64,000 nucleotides of DNA from Pseudidiomarina donghaiensis (lineage in GTDB: Bacteria; Pseudomonadota; Gammaproteobacteria; Enterobacterales; Alteromonadaceae), in assembly GCF_900116895.1 (NCBI RefSeq), contig NZ_FPCF01000001.1, positions 868,001-932,000 of the forward strand, in the 5' to 3' direction. Shown piece by piece: positions 20,307-30,256 of the stretch (its first letter is position 1; every line of letters begins with the position of its first letter). A program made the position numbers and the translations under genes. The notes under the pieces are model-generated. The model was not told the origin of the DNA, did not search any database, and saw nothing but the letters and a program-made list of their open reading frames with translations.

Positions 20307-21095
20307 TTATTCGTTGGTGGTTTTCCAGTTCGGTGCACGTTTTTCTAAAAACGCGCTAAGGCCTTCTTGGCCTTCTGCCGAAACCCGAATTTCTGCGATA
20401 CGTTCAATGGTTAATTGCCGCGTGTTGGCATTTAGTGGCTGCTGATCAACGGCCATGGCCAAACTTTTCGCTGCAGCAACGGCCGCAGGGCTATTGTTAA
20501 TTAATGCTTCAATAAGCGGCTGTGCGGCTTGTTTTAAGTCTTCTGCTATATCATGAACCAAGCCAATGCGCAGCGCTTCTTCGGCGTTGAAGCGCTCGGC
20601 GGTGAGCATGTAACGGCGTGCTTGCCGAGTGCCCATGGCGCGCATCACATAAGGGCTGATCACGGCCGGAATTAAACCAATTTTTACTTCGCTTAAGCAA
20701 AAGCTTGAGGCCGGTGTTGCCAACGCAATATCACAGCAAGCAGCTAAACCAACGGCACCACCAAACGCAGCGCCTTGCACCAAGGCGATGGTGGGTTGTG
20801 GTAGCTCATCAAGTTCTTGCATTAAGCGCGATAACTCTGCGGCATCGGCAATATTTTCGTCATAGTTTTTGGCTGCCATAGAGCGCATCCAACCTAAGTC
20901 GGCGCCGGCCGAAAAGTTTTTGCCTTCTGAACGCAACACCAGCACACGTACTTGATTGTTGTTGCGAACCGCTGCAAGCGCATCAAGCAGCTCAGCGATC
21001 ATGCGGTCGTCAAATGCGTTATGCACTTCAGGGCGGTTCAAGGTTAACCAAGCAACATGGTCAGCAACTGACAAAGTAATAGCGTGATAATTCAT
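20307..21095 (-). CDS. liuC: Methylglutaconyl-CoA hydratase
   Basis: A 262-residue crotonase-fold protein. The oxyanion-hole segments (FSAGADLGWM near residue 63; AAFGGAVGLAACCD near residue 110) and the LSEVKIGLIPAVI segment are present. In the liu operon this enzyme hydrates 3-methylglutaconyl-CoA to HMG-CoA. The specific substrate is inferred from its place between liuB and liuD. Confidence 0.93.
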   Translation of the reverse strand: MNYHAITLSVADHVAWLTLNRPEVHNAFDDRMIAELLDALAAVRNNNQVRVLVLRSEGKNFSAGADLGWMRSMAAKNYDENIADAAELSRLMQELDELPQPTIALVQGAAFGGAVGLAACCDIALATPASSFCLSEVKIGLIPAVISPYVMRAMGTRQARRYMLTAERFNAEEALRIGLVHDIAEDLKQAAQPLIEALINNSPAAVAAAKSLAMAVDQQPLNANTRQLTIERIAEIRVSAEGQEGLSAFLEKRAPNWKTTNE

Positions 21096-21104
21096 ATTTG
21101 CCCC

Positions 21105-22712
21105 TTACATGCGGAATACGCCGAACTTAGTGTCGGCAATCGGTGCATTATTTGCAGCGGCAAGGCTTAAGCCTAATACAGTGCGCGTTTGGGCGGGGTC
21201 AATAATACCGTCGTCCCACAAGCGAGCCGAGGCGTAGTAGGGGTGCCCCTGCTTCTCGTAGGTTTCAATAATTGGCTGCTTTAATTTTTGCTCAGCGTCG
21301 GCACTCATGCTTTCGCCTTTGCGTGCTAGATTGTCTTTGGTGACTTGCGCCATAACACCTGCGGCTTGCTCGCCACCCATCACGGAAATACGTGCATTGG
21401 GCCACATAAACATCAGCGTTGGGTCATAAGCGCGACCACACATGCCATAGTTACCTGCGCCATAGCTGCCACCAATAAGTACCGTAAACTTGGGTACTTG
21501 CGCGCAACTTACCGCGGTCACCATTTTAGCGCCGTGCTTCGCAATGCCTTCCGCTTCGTATTTTTTACCTACCATAAAGCCGGTAATGTTCTGCAAAAAC
21601 ACCAATGGAATTTTGCGCTGAGCACACAGTTCAATAAAGTGTGCGCCTTTTTGCGCAGATTCGGAAAATAAAATACCGTTATTGGCGACAATACCTACCG
21701 GGTAGCCGTGAATACGAGCAAAACCTGTCACCAGTGTATTACCGTAGTTTTGTTTGAACTCGTCAAAGTCTGAGTCATCGACAACCCGGGCAATCACTTC
21801 ACGCACGTCATAAGGCTTGCGCAAATCGGTGCCGACAATGCCGTATATTTCTTTGGCGTCGAAGCGTGGCTCTTTCACCTCGTGCTGTGGCACGGGTTTG
21901 GCGCCTTGATAATTCAGTCGTGCAACTGAGCGGCGGGCGAGGGCAAGCGCATGCTCATCGTTCATGGCAAAGTGGTCAGCTACGCCTGAAATGCGGGTGT
22001 GCACATCGGCGCCACCGAGTTCTTCAGCGCTGACTTCTTCGCCCGTTGCCGCTTTCACCAACGGCGGGCCCGCTAAGAAAATAGTGCCTTGCTCTTTCAC
22101 AATAATGCTTTCGTCGGCCATGGCCGGCACATAAGCACCACCGGCTGTACACAAACCCATCACCACGGCAATTTGCGGAATACCTTGGGCCGACATGTTG
22201 GCTTGATTAAAGAAAATACGGCCAAAATGATCGCGGTCGGGGAATACTTCGTCTTGGCGTGGCAAGTTCGCACCGCCAGAGTCAACCAAATAAATGCATG
22301 GCAAATGGCAACGCGCTGCAATTTCTTGAGCGCGAAGGTGTTTTTTTACCGTTAACGGGTAATAGGTACCACCTTTTACCGTGGCGTCGTTCGCCACAAT
22401 CATGCATTGCACGCCTTCAACCATACCAATACCGGCCACAACGCCGGCGGCAGGCACGTAATCTTCGTAACAATCCCATGCCGCAAATTGGCCGATTTCT
22501 AAAAATGGCGAGCCACTATCGAGTAATTTTTCAATGCGCTGACGCGCCAGTAATTTGCCGCGCGCTAAATGGCGTTCTTGATACTTGGGGCCACCGCCTT
22601 GCTTAATCTGCTCAGCTTTGGCGTACAAATCATCGAGTACTTCTTGCATGGCTTGTTGATTGGCCACAAAAGTTTCGTCTTTTGGGTTCACTGTGCTGGT
22701 TAATACCGTCAC
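21105..22712 (-). CDS. liuB: Methylcrotonyl-CoA carboxylase carboxyltransferase (beta) subunit
   Basis: A 535-residue carboxyltransferase. It has the N-terminal [19 protein letters not shown], the acyl-CoA-binding [15 protein letters not shown] segment near residue 168 and the C-terminal [18 protein letters not shown] typical of MCC beta. It pairs with LiuD. Spacing to liuA is 27 bases. Confidence 0.96.
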   Translation of the reverse strand: MTVLTSTVNPKDETFVANQQAMQEVLDDLYAKAEQIKQGGGPKYQERHLARGKLLARQRIEKLLDSGSPFLEIGQFAAWDCYEDYVPAAGVVAGIGMVEGVQCMIVANDATVKGGTYYPLTVKKHLRAQEIAARCHLPCIYLVDSGGANLPRQDEVFPDRDHFGRIFFNQANMSAQGIPQIAVVMGLCTAGGAYVPAMADESIIVKEQGTIFLAGPPLVKAATGEEVSAEELGGADVHTRISGVADHFAMNDEHALALARRSVARLNYQGAKPVPQHEVKEPRFDAKEIYGIVGTDLRKPYDVREVIARVVDDSDFDEFKQNYGNTLVTGFARIHGYPVGIVANNGILFSESAQKGAHFIELCAQRKIPLVFLQNITGFMVGKKYEAEGIAKHGAKMVTAVSCAQVPKFTVLIGGSYGAGNYGMCGRAYDPTLMFMWPNARISVMGGEQAAGVMAQVTKDNLARKGESMSADAEQKLKQPIIETYEKQGHPYYASARLWDDGIIDPAQTRTVLGLSLAAANNAPIADTKFGVFRM

Positions 22713-22739
22713 GGTTATAACTCCTAATGCGTTAGCAAG

Positions 22740-23909
22740 TTAAGCAGATTCACTGAACAGCTCGCGGCCGATCAGCATGCGACGAATTTCTGAAGTCCCG
22801 GCGCCAATTTCATACAACTTGGCGTCGCGCAATAGGCGCCCAGTAGGGTACTCGTTAATATAGCCGTTACCGCCGAGCAACTGAATAGCGTCGAGTGCCA
22901 ATTGCGTCGCTAATTCTGCGGCATACAAAATAGCGCCGGCGGCATCTTTGCGGGTGGTTTCGCCACGGTCACATGATTGCGCTACCGCGTAAACATAGGC
23001 GCGAGCGGCGTTGGTACGAGTGTACATGTCGGCAACTTTGCCTTGTACCAATTGAAATTCGCCGATGGCTTTACCGAATTGCTTGCGGTCATGCACGTAC
23101 GGAATAACCACGTCTAAACAGGCTTGCATAATGCCGCATGGGCCCGCCGCTAACACTGCGCGCTCGTAATCTAACCCGCTCATGAGTACTTCAACACCGC
23201 GGTCAAGCTCGCCAAGAATATTCTCGGCCGGAACTTGGCAGTCTTCAAATACAAGTTCACAGGTGTTTGAACCGCGCATGCCGAGCTTGTCGAGTTTTTG
23301 GGCCGTGCGAAAACCAGGGAAGTCTTTCTCAATAATAAACGCGGTAATGCCACGCGAGTTTTTGTCTGGGCTGGTTTTTGCGTATACCACTAATACATCA
23401 GCATCTGGCCCGTTAGTGATCCACATTTTATTGCCGTTTAACACATAGTGGTCGCCTTTTAATTCGGCTTTTAGCTTCATGCTGACCACGTCTGAACCGG
23501 CGTTGGGCTCACTCATTGCCAACGCACCCACGTGTTCACCACTACATAGCTTTGGCAAGTATTTTTCTTTTTGCGCTTGGGTACCATTGCGAGCAATCTG
23601 ATTCACACACAAATTTGAATGCGCGCCATAGCTCAACCCAACAGACGCCGAAGCGCGGCTAATTTCTTCCATGGCAACAACATGCTCAAGGTAGCCTAAG
23701 CCAGACCCACCGAACTCTTCAGGAACCGTCATGCCAAGCAAGCCCAAGTCACCCATTTTGCGCCATAAGTCCGCTGGAAACTCATTTTTTTCGTCAATTT
23801 CTGCAGCGCGGGGTGCAATTTCATCACGTGCAAACGCATTCACGGTTTCGCGGATCATCTCGGCCGTTTCGCCAAGGCCAAAATTAAAAGTGGTGTACTG
23901 ACTAATCAT
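22740..23909 (-). CDS. liuA: Isovaleryl-CoA dehydrogenase
   Basis: A 389-residue acyl-CoA dehydrogenase, first committed enzyme of the liu pathway (isovaleryl-CoA to 3-methylcrotonyl-CoA), passing electrons to ETF. The family signatures [14 protein letters not shown] near residue 132 and [20 protein letters not shown] near residue 342 are visible. In isovaleryl-CoA dehydrogenases the catalytic glutamate sits in the middle helix region, here around [10 protein letters not shown] (about residue 247), rather than in the C-terminal position of most family members. It overlaps liuR by 4 bases, so it is translationally coupled to its regulator. Confidence 0.95.
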   Translation of the reverse strand: MISQYTTFNFGLGETAEMIRETVNAFARDEIAPRAAEIDEKNEFPADLWRKMGDLGLLGMTVPEEFGGSGLGYLEHVVAMEEISRASASVGLSYGAHSNLCVNQIARNGTQAQKEKYLPKLCSGEHVGALAMSEPNAGSDVVSMKLKAELKGDHYVLNGNKMWITNGPDADVLVVYAKTSPDKNSRGITAFIIEKDFPGFRTAQKLDKLGMRGSNTCELVFEDCQVPAENILGELDRGVEVLMSGLDYERAVLAAGPCGIMQACLDVVIPYVHDRKQFGKAIGEFQLVQGKVADMYTRTNAARAYVYAVAQSCDRGETTRKDAAGAILYAAELATQLALDAIQLLGGNGYINEYPTGRLLRDAKLYEIGAGTSEIRRMLIGRELFSESA

Positions 23910-24337
23910 AATGTCTCCTGGTTTGGTGCTGCAGAGTTTGTAGATGCCTTGCTGTTTTCTATTTCCGCAAGTTCATCGCGACAACGCTCTTCAAGGTTGC
24001 CAAGCTCTACCAATAGTACTTTGATATCTTCAAGTTGCTGTTTCAATGACATCTTTTTGTCATCAATCAGCGCTAAAACGGTGTGTAGCTGACGCGCGCT
24101 ACTGTTTTCCATGTCGTACAAATCGAACAGATTTTTCGTTTCAGATAACGAAAACCCTAACCGTTTGCCACGCAAAATAAGTTTCAAGCGCACGCGATCT
24201 TTATTGGTGTATAGCCGGGTTTGCCCCTGACGTTGAGGCGCCAACAGGCCTTGGTCTTCGTAAAAACGAATACTGCGCGTGGTGATGTCGAACTCTTTGG
24301 CCAGTTCGCCGATGCTGTATATGGTTGGTCGGTTCAT
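23906..24337 (-). CDS. liuR: MerR-family transcriptional regulator LiuR
   Basis: A 143-residue MerR regulator. The N-terminal winged helix-turn-helix ([20 protein letters not shown], residues 7-26) is followed by a coiled dimerisation helix (about 80-125). It heads the liu operon and its end overlaps liuA. LiuR is the known leucine-degradation regulator in many gammaproteobacteria, and a matching palindrome lies in the divergent intergenic region at 24382-24397. Confidence 0.93.
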   Translation of the reverse strand: MNRPTIYSIGELAKEFDITTRSIRFYEDQGLLAPQRQGQTRLYTNKDRVRLKLILRGKRLGFSLSETKNLFDLYDMENSSARQLHTVLALIDDKKMSLKQQLEDIKVLLVELGNLEERCRDELAEIENSKASTNSAAPNQETL

Positions 24338-24381
24338 TTGTGCTTGCTTGTCTTTATTGAGAGGGTTAAGCTTAATGCAAG

Positions 24382-24397
24382 TTGACGTTAACGTAAA
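24382..24397. promoter_or_regulatory. Putative LiuR operator
   Basis: TTGACGTTAACGTAAA is a near-perfect 16-bp inverted repeat centred on TTAA (one mismatched pair), located between divergent liuR and the thiolase gene and 12 bases from the thiolase ATG. It resembles the ACGTTAACGT-type LiuR motif described for Proteobacteria. It could control both directions. Confidence 0.75.
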
Positions 24398-24408
24398 GGT
24401 AAGAATTT

Positions 24409-25587
24409 ATGTCTGATGCAGTAGTTATTGTTGCCGCGAAACGCACCCCAATGGGCGGTTTTCAAGGTAGTTTGAGTGATGTAAGCGCACCTAGCCTTGG
24501 CGCCATTGCAATCAAAGCAGCGCTGGCTGAAAGCGGTCTGCAGGGCAACGATGTGCAAGAAGTAATTATGGGTAACGTGTTGCCTGCGGGCCTAGGCCAA
24601 GCGCCGGCGCGCCAAGCGACGTTGTTTGCTGAACTGCCGCGTAGCGCTGGGGCTACCACTATTAATAAAGTATGTGGTTCTGGTTTGAAGGCGGTGATGT
24701 TTGCTCATGACTTGATTCATGCGGGCTCGGCCGATGTGGTTGTTGCCGGCGGTATGGAAAGTATGTCGAACGCGCCGTATTTATTGAAAAAAGCGCGTGC
24801 GGGTTTTCGTATGGGTCATGACGCTATTTATGATCATATGATGCTAGACGGCCTTGAGGATGCATACGAAGGCAAGGCAATGGGCTGCTACGCGCAAAGC
24901 ACTGCGGATGAGTATGGCTTGGGCCGCGAAGCTATGGATAATTTTGCGCTGGCATCGCTAAGCCGCGCGCAAACAGCCATTAAAGAAGGTTGGTTTGTTA
25001 ATGAAATTACACCGGTAACCTACAGCACGCGAAAAGGTAACGTGACAGTAGACATTGACGAGCAGCCGGGCAAGGCTATGCCAGAAAAAATTCCTGGATT
25101 GCGCCCTGCGTTTGCCAAAGACGGCACCATTACCGCGGCGAACTCAAGTTCAATTTCTGACGGTGCGGCGGCGTTAATTTTAATGCGCGAAAGCGAGGCG
25201 AAAGCACGTGGCTTGAAACCTTTGGCGCGCGTAGTGGGGCATGCGACGCATTCGCAAGCGCCGGCGGAATTTACGGTGGCGCCTATTGGTGCCATGAACA
25301 AATTGCTCGACAAAGTGCAGTGGAACAAAGACGACGTTGATTTGTGGGAAATTAACGAAGCCTTTGCCATGGTCACCATGTTAGCGATGCAACAAATGAA
25401 CTTAAACCATGACAAAGTGAACGTGAATGGCGGCGCTTGTGCGTTAGGCCACCCTATTGGTGCAAGTGGTGCACGGCTGTTGGTTACCTTGCTGCATGCT
25501 TTGAAAAATCGCGGCAAGCAGCGCGGTGTTACCTCGTTGTGCATTGGCGGTGGTGAAGCCGTTGCCGTTGCTGTTGAAATGCTTTAA
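24409..25587 (+). CDS. Acetyl-CoA C-acetyltransferase (thiolase)
   Basis: A 392-residue thiolase. The nucleophilic cysteine is in NKVCGSGLKAV (about residue 88), with NEAFA near residue 323, GGACALGHPIGASG near residue 346 and the C-terminal CIGGGEAVAV. It cleaves acetoacetyl-CoA to two acetyl-CoA. It is divergent from the liu operon and shares the putative LiuR site with it, which fits the final step after acetoacetyl-CoA synthetase. Its last 4 bases overlap the convergent transporter gene. Confidence 0.95.
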   Translation: MSDAVVIVAAKRTPMGGFQGSLSDVSAPSLGAIAIKAALAESGLQGNDVQEVIMGNVLPAGLGQAPARQATLFAELPRSAGATTINKVCGSGLKAVMFAHDLIHAGSADVVVAGGMESMSNAPYLLKKARAGFRMGHDAIYDHMMLDGLEDAYEGKAMGCYAQSTADEYGLGREAMDNFALASLSRAQTAIKEGWFVNEITPVTYSTRKGNVTVDIDEQPGKAMPEKIPGLRPAFAKDGTITAANSSSISDGAAALILMRESEAKARGLKPLARVVGHATHSQAPAEFTVAPIGAMNKLLDKVQWNKDDVDLWEINEAFAMVTMLAMQQMNLNHDKVNVNGGACALGHPIGASGARLLVTLLHALKNRGKQRGVTSLCIGGGEAVAVAVEML

Positions 25588-26429
25588 CGGCGGCGCGACG
25601 CAAGCCATACTGAAGCCAGTAATATGGCACCGCCAAGGGCAAGCCGAAGCCAGTCAACGGCTTGCCCCCAAAAGGCAAAATTAATGAGTAAGCCGGCGGG
25701 TATTAGCATGTTATTCATGGTCGCAAGTTGGGCCACGTTAACGCGCTTGGCGCCGAGGTTCCAAGCGAGGTAGCCGAGCCCCGAAGCGCCGAGACCAAGC
25801 CAAACCAAGATGCCCCATTGCAATGTGGTGCTGGGCCATTTGTCGAAGTTGGCAAAGGCCGCCATGGCCAGGCTTGAAACGATGGTGGCACCCAGAAAGA
25901 ACAACGCAAACACATGCACTTGATTGCGCTCGGAACCCAGCTCTAAGCGTTTATATAAAACTTGACCGGCAGCAAAACAAATATTGGCTGCTTGAATAAG
26001 CAAAAAACCGATAACGAAGTCATCGCTAAGCGTATTGAACCGAATAACAGCCGCACCGACAACAGCGAGCGCTGCAGCCAACCACCACTGTGCTGGAAGG
26101 TGTTTGCGTTCAAACAAAACGTCGTCGATTAAGGTGACATAAAGCGGTGTGAAAATGGTGAATAGCAGCACTTCAGGCACGGTCAAATATAAAAACGCGT
26201 GATACAAGAACAAGTACATCACGCCAATTTGAATGGCACCAATGGCTGCAAGCCGCCATTGTTGGGCAAAAGCGAGGCGTTTGGGCCGCCACAGCGGTAA
26301 AAATAGCAATAACGCAAGCAGCATTCGAATGTAGACCGCAATATAACCGTCTACTTGGCCGGCAAGAAATTCGCCGATTAACGAAAAGCTCGCTGCCCAT
26401 AATGCGGTTACGGCCCATAAAATCCACAT
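25584..26429 (-). CDS. EamA/DMT-family transporter
   Basis: A 281-residue protein with about ten hydrophobic helices in two EamA repeats. The N-terminus reads MWILWAVTALWAASFSLIGE and the second repeat has GASGLGYLAWNLGAKR near residue 230. Relatives export amino acids or small metabolites; the substrate is not predictable. I chose ATG 26429 because a GAGGTTAAT site precedes it and it starts 1 base after the AraC-family gene, implying coupled expression. The open frame upstream lies inside that gene. Confidence 0.9.
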   Translation of the reverse strand: MWILWAVTALWAASFSLIGEFLAGQVDGYIAVYIRMLLALLLFLPLWRPKRLAFAQQWRLAAIGAIQIGVMYLFLYHAFLYLTVPEVLLFTIFTPLYVTLIDDVLFERKHLPAQWWLAAALAVVGAAVIRFNTLSDDFVIGFLLIQAANICFAAGQVLYKRLELGSERNQVHVFALFFLGATIVSSLAMAAFANFDKWPSTTLQWGILVWLGLGASGLGYLAWNLGAKRVNVAQLATMNNMLIPAGLLINFAFWGQAVDWLRLALGGAILLASVWLASRRR

Positions 26430-26430
26430 A

Positions 26431-27315
26431 TTAACCTCGTTGGTTGGTAATGGTTTGACGATAAAACTGGGGTGACATGCCCATGGTTTTTTTAAATAAA
26501 CGTGAAAAGTAGTAGGGGTCTTCAAACCCAAGTTGCTGGCTAATTTGACGAATGCTATCGGCGCTGTTGTCGAGCAACTGACAGGCTATTTTAACCCGAA
26601 TTTGATTGAAATAACGCATAGGGCTTGTGCCTGTAAATTGTTTGAATTTTTTGCTGAAGTAATAGCGTGATAATCCGGCAAACTCCGCAAAATCATCTAG
26701 GCTTAAGTCGCGATGCGAGTTGTCGTACATAAACCGCTCAAGCGCCGCTAAGTCAAACTCTGTCGGCACTTGCAGGGTTGATGTTAGCCGCGGTAGCTCG
26801 GCGATTATTCGTTGCAGTAGGCTGGCGGCTACCACGGCTGCAGTAAATTGATGCCGTTGTGTTTGTAAATTAAGCAAGTCGGTCACCACAGGAATAAGCT
26901 GCCGCCAACGGGTTAGAGTGAGAACAGGTTGTGCGGGCGATAGATCAAGAAAGTCCATGCATGCAGCAGCTGAGGTGCCTTGAAAATGCGCCCAGTAAAT
27001 GCTCCACGGCTGAGTTGTAGAGGCGGCATAGGTATGCGCCTCGTTGCTAGGAAGCAACAACAATTGCCCGGCCTTTAGTTCGCCCTCGGCATGCGCGGTG
27101 CGAAAGTATCCGCGGCCGCGGTGGCAGAAAATAAGCAAGTGATCGGTGTGTTTCTTGCGTTCAACATGGTGGCCAACGGCATCGACATAATGGCCGTAGG
27201 CCAGCGGATACAGGTGTTTTGTGAGGGCGTGGCGAGCTAATTGGCGGGTTAATTGCAGTGGCAATACAACGCGCGAGCTGCCACTAGGTAGCGGCCATGA
27301 CGATGGTTGGCTCAT
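26431..27315 (-). CDS. AraC-family transcriptional regulator (MmsR-like)
   Basis: A 294-residue regulator with an N-terminal cupin-type sensing region (about 20-170; HRGRGYFRT and [12 protein letters not shown] visible) and a C-terminal pair of helix-turn-helices (about 190-290; [20 protein letters not shown] and the [20 protein letters not shown] signature). It is divergent from mmsA. In Pseudomonas aeruginosa the AraC-family MmsR activates mmsAB, so the same role is likely here; that is inference from position. Confidence 0.88.
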   Translation of the reverse strand: MSQPSSWPLPSGSSRVVLPLQLTRQLARHALTKHLYPLAYGHYVDAVGHHVERKKHTDHLLIFCHRGRGYFRTAHAEGELKAGQLLLLPSNEAHTYAASTTQPWSIYWAHFQGTSAAACMDFLDLSPAQPVLTLTRWRQLIPVVTDLLNLQTQRHQFTAAVVAASLLQRIIAELPRLTSTLQVPTEFDLAALERFMYDNSHRDLSLDDFAEFAGLSRYYFSKKFKQFTGTSPMRYFNQIRVKIACQLLDNSADSIRQISQQLGFEDPYYFSRLFKKTMGMSPQFYRQTITNQRG

Positions 27316-27412
27316 GTGAGGTTCTCGGTTAAAGCAATTTTGTCCATTATAGGGGCAATATCGTCGATGTTAAAGCGCCACAAAAACAACGACAATGAAA
27401 GGGATAAGAGCG

Positions 27413-27539
27413 TGATTCGTTGTTCGTCCGTTCACTTCGTTCACTGTTCGTACGTGCTACGCACTGTTCGGAGTGTCTTTCACGAACAGCGAAGCAGACG
27501 AACAGCGCAGCGTACGAACAACGAACAACGAACAACGGT
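27413..27539. repeat. GTTCG/CGAACA repeat forming an imperfect inverted repeat
   Basis: The left half holds repeated CGTTC/GTTCG words (GTTGTTCGTCCGTTCACTTC, CACTGTTCGTACG). The right half holds their complements (ACGAACAGCG, GACGAACAGCGC) and ends in four direct ACGAACA/ACGAACAACGAACAACG units. The transcript could fold into a long imperfect hairpin just upstream of the mmsA ribosome-binding site. The stretch between the divergent genes (27316-27558) holds no gene I can support. Confidence 0.8.
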
Positions 27540-27558
27540 TTTCAAACGAGGTAGTGAG

Positions 27559-29055
27559 ATGAAAAAGGTTCCTTTGTATATCGATGGTGAATTTATTCAG
27601 TCGCAAAGCGACAAATGGATTGATGTCACCAACCCAGCAACACAAGAAGTGATTGCTCAAGTTCCTTGTGCGACTCAAGACGAAATGAAGCAAGCGGTTG
27701 AGAGTGCGCAGAAAGCATTTTTAACGTGGAAAGAAGTGGCGGTTTCTGAGCGTGCACGTGTGATGATGCGCTATCAAGCGTTGCTGAAAGAACATCATGA
27801 TGAAATTGCAGAAATTTTAGCGAGCGAAACCGGTAAAACCTTTGAAGACGCGAAAGGCGACGTGTGGCGCGGTATTGAAGTGGTTGAACACGCTGCAAAT
27901 ATTCCGTCGTTATTAATGGGTGAAACCGTTGAAAACGTGGCGCGTGGCATTGATACCTATAGCTTTACCCAGCCTTTGGGCGTGTGTGCGGGTATTACCC
28001 CATTTAACTTCCCGGCCATGATTCCATTGTGGATGTTCCCATTAGCGATTGCTTGCGGTAACACCTTTATTTTGAAGCCTTCTGAGCAAGACCCATTAAC
28101 GCCAACGCGTTTGGTTGAGTTGTTTGAGCAAGCGGGCGCGCCAAAAGGTGTGTTGCAGGTTATTCACGGTGCGAAAGATCAAGTGGACTTCATTCTTGAT
28201 GAGCCTGCTGTGAAAGCTATTTCGTTTGTTGGCTCTGTGGCGGTAGGTCAATACATTTATCGCCGTGGTACGGAAAACATGAAGCGCGTACAAGCATTCG
28301 CTGGCGCGAAAAACCATTGTGTGATCATGCCTGATGCCAATAAGTCGCAAGTGATCAGTAACCTGGTGGGTGCCTCTGTGGGTGCTGCAGGTCAACGTTG
28401 TATGGCTATTTCGGTGGCGGTATTTGTCGGTGCGGCCAAAGAGTGGATTCCAGAAATTGCTGCAGAATTAGCGAAAGTGAAGCCAGGTGGTTGGGACAAT
28501 AAAGACGCCGCTTATGGCCCATTAATAAGCCCACAAGCGAAACAGCGCGTTGAAAACTTTATTACTCAAGGCGTGAAAGAAGGTGCTGAATTATTAGTTG
28601 ATGGCCGTAACTGTGAAGTTGAAGGCTTCCCGAACGGTAACTGGGTTGGCCCAACCATGTTTAGCAAAGTGACCACGGATATGGAAATTTATAAAAACGA
28701 AATTTTTGGTCCGGTGTTGTGTGCCACTGAAGTCGACAGCCTAGATGAAGCATTGGCGATGGTTAACGCCAACCCATACGGTAACGGCACATCTATTTTC
28801 ACGGCAAGTGGCGCTGCGGCACGTAAATACCAGCACAACGTTGAAGTTGGTCAAGTGGGCATCAACATTCCAATTCCGGTACCACTACCGTTCTTCTCAT
28901 TTACCGGTTGGAAAGGTTCGTTCTTTGGTGATTTGCATGCTTACGGTAAGCAGGGCGTACGTTTCTATAGTGAAACTAAAACCATTACGGCGCGCTGGTT
29001 TGAAAGCGATATCGCCGATGTAACCGGCCCGAATATGACGATTAACTTACGATAA
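27559..29055 (+). CDS. mmsA: Methylmalonate-semialdehyde dehydrogenase (CoA-acylating)
   Basis: A 498-residue aldehyde dehydrogenase of the MmsA type, converting methylmalonate semialdehyde to propionyl-CoA in valine degradation. The active-site cysteine lies in [11 protein letters not shown] (about residue 284), with PFNFPAMIP near residue 150 and the [19 protein letters not shown] segment typical of MmsA near the C-terminus. I chose ATG 27559, after GAGGTAGTGAG; the frame extends upstream through the repeat region but that would add a non-homologous leader of 84 residues. Confidence 0.96.
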   Translation: MKKVPLYIDGEFIQSQSDKWIDVTNPATQEVIAQVPCATQDEMKQAVESAQKAFLTWKEVAVSERARVMMRYQALLKEHHDEIAEILASETGKTFEDAKGDVWRGIEVVEHAANIPSLLMGETVENVARGIDTYSFTQPLGVCAGITPFNFPAMIPLWMFPLAIACGNTFILKPSEQDPLTPTRLVELFEQAGAPKGVLQVIHGAKDQVDFILDEPAVKAISFVGSVAVGQYIYRRGTENMKRVQAFAGAKNHCVIMPDANKSQVISNLVGASVGAAGQRCMAISVAVFVGAAKEWIPEIAAELAKVKPGGWDNKDAAYGPLISPQAKQRVENFITQGVKEGAELLVDGRNCEVEGFPNGNWVGPTMFSKVTTDMEIYKNEIFGPVLCATEVDSLDEALAMVNANPYGNGTSIFTASGAAARKYQHNVEVGQVGINIPIPVPLPFFSFTGWKGSFFGDLHAYGKQGVRFYSETKTITARWFESDIADVTGPNMTINLR

Positions 29056-29067
29056 TAGGACGTTGTC

Positions 29068-30225
29068 ATGAATTTTAATTTAACTGACGACCAACAAGCT
29101 TTTGTCGACACGGCAAAAGCATTTGCAGACAAAGAATTAGCACCGTTTGCGGCGCAATGGGACGAAGAGTCTCATTTCCCCATTGAAGTGTTCCGGAAAG
29201 CCGGCGAAATGGGCTTTATGGGCATGTACACGCCAGAAGACGCTGGTGGTTTTGGCATGAGTCGCTTAGACGCGGCGCTGATTTTTGAGCAGCTGGCGAT
29301 GGGTTGTACGGCCACCACCGCCATGATGACCATTCATAATATGGTGTCGTGGATGATTGGCTCGTTTGCCAAGCCGGAAGTGATCGAACAGTGGGTTCCA
29401 GAGCTTGTTACCGGCGAAAAACTTGGTTCATATTGCTTAACTGAACCAGGCGCTGGATCTGATGCGGCAAGCCTACGTACTACCGCTAAAAAAGACGGCG
29501 ACGAGTACGTGCTAAATGGCTCAAAAATGTTTATTTCAGGCGCTGGCAGCACCGATGTGTTGGTGGTTATGGCGCGCACTGGCGAAGCTGGCCCCAAAGG
29601 TATTTCAGCGTTTGTGGTACCTGCTGACGCAGCCGGTATTAGCTACGGTAAAAAAGAAGCGAAAATGGGCTGGAACGCGCAGCCAACTCGCTTGGTGACC
29701 TTTGAAGACGTGCGCATTCCGGCTGCCAACCTACTTGGCGCTGAAGGCGAAGGCTTTAAGTTTGCTATGATGGGCCTTGATGGCGGGCGGATTAACATTG
29801 CCGTGTGTTCAGTAGGTACGGCACAGGCGGCATTAAACACTGCACGCAATTACATGCACGAACGCAGCCAATTTGGCAAAGAGCTTGCTCACTTCCAAGC
29901 CTTACAGTTTAAATTAGCTGACATGGCCACCGAGTTGGTTGCTGCGCGCCAAATGGTGCGCTTAGCTGCGTTTAAAGTAGACAGCAACGACGCAGATAAA
30001 ACCACCTATTGCGCTATGGCTAAACGCTTTGCGACGGACATCGGCTTTAACGTGTGTAACGAAGCGCTGCAAATTCATGGTGGTTACGGCTACATTAAAG
30101 AATACCCACTTGAACGCCATGTACGTGATGTGCGTGTGCATCAGATTCTTGAGGGCACCAATGAAATTATGCGAGTAATTATTGCGCGCAGACTGTTGGC
30201 CGATATGGACCAAGCCATCCTTTAA
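29068..30225 (+). CDS. Acyl-CoA dehydrogenase, probably isobutyryl-CoA dehydrogenase
   Basis: A 385-residue acyl-CoA dehydrogenase. The substrate/FAD signature YCLTEPGAGSDAASL is near residue 126 and the C-terminal signature ALQIHGGYGYIKEYPLERHV near residue 335; the catalytic glutamate is likely in the C-terminal LEGTNEIMRV segment (about residue 367). It lies 12 bases after mmsA and before a 3-hydroxyisobutyryl-CoA hydrolase, so isobutyryl-CoA (valine) is the likely substrate. Related enzymes act on 2-methylbutyryl-CoA. Confidence 0.93.
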   Translation: MNFNLTDDQQAFVDTAKAFADKELAPFAAQWDEESHFPIEVFRKAGEMGFMGMYTPEDAGGFGMSRLDAALIFEQLAMGCTATTAMMTIHNMVSWMIGSFAKPEVIEQWVPELVTGEKLGSYCLTEPGAGSDAASLRTTAKKDGDEYVLNGSKMFISGAGSTDVLVVMARTGEAGPKGISAFVVPADAAGISYGKKEAKMGWNAQPTRLVTFEDVRIPAANLLGAEGEGFKFAMMGLDGGRINIAVCSVGTAQAALNTARNYMHERSQFGKELAHFQALQFKLADMATELVAARQMVRLAAFKVDSNDADKTTYCAMAKRFATDIGFNVCNEALQIHGGYGYIKEYPLERHVRDVRVHQILEGTNEIMRVIIARRLLADMDQAIL

Positions 30226-30256
30226 GGGTGGCTTTTCTGTCTTAAAGGAGTCGAAG

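Noticed and set aside
25020-25544. 174-codon open frame on the minus strand inside the thiolase gene
   Set aside because: It lies entirely within a well-supported thiolase CDS, has no ribosome-binding site and reads as low-complexity Ser/Ala/Lys sequence.
27413-27539. Short repeats upstream of mmsA as a CRISPR array
   Set aside because: Units are 6-8 bases with no regular spacers and half are inverted. No cas gene is nearby.
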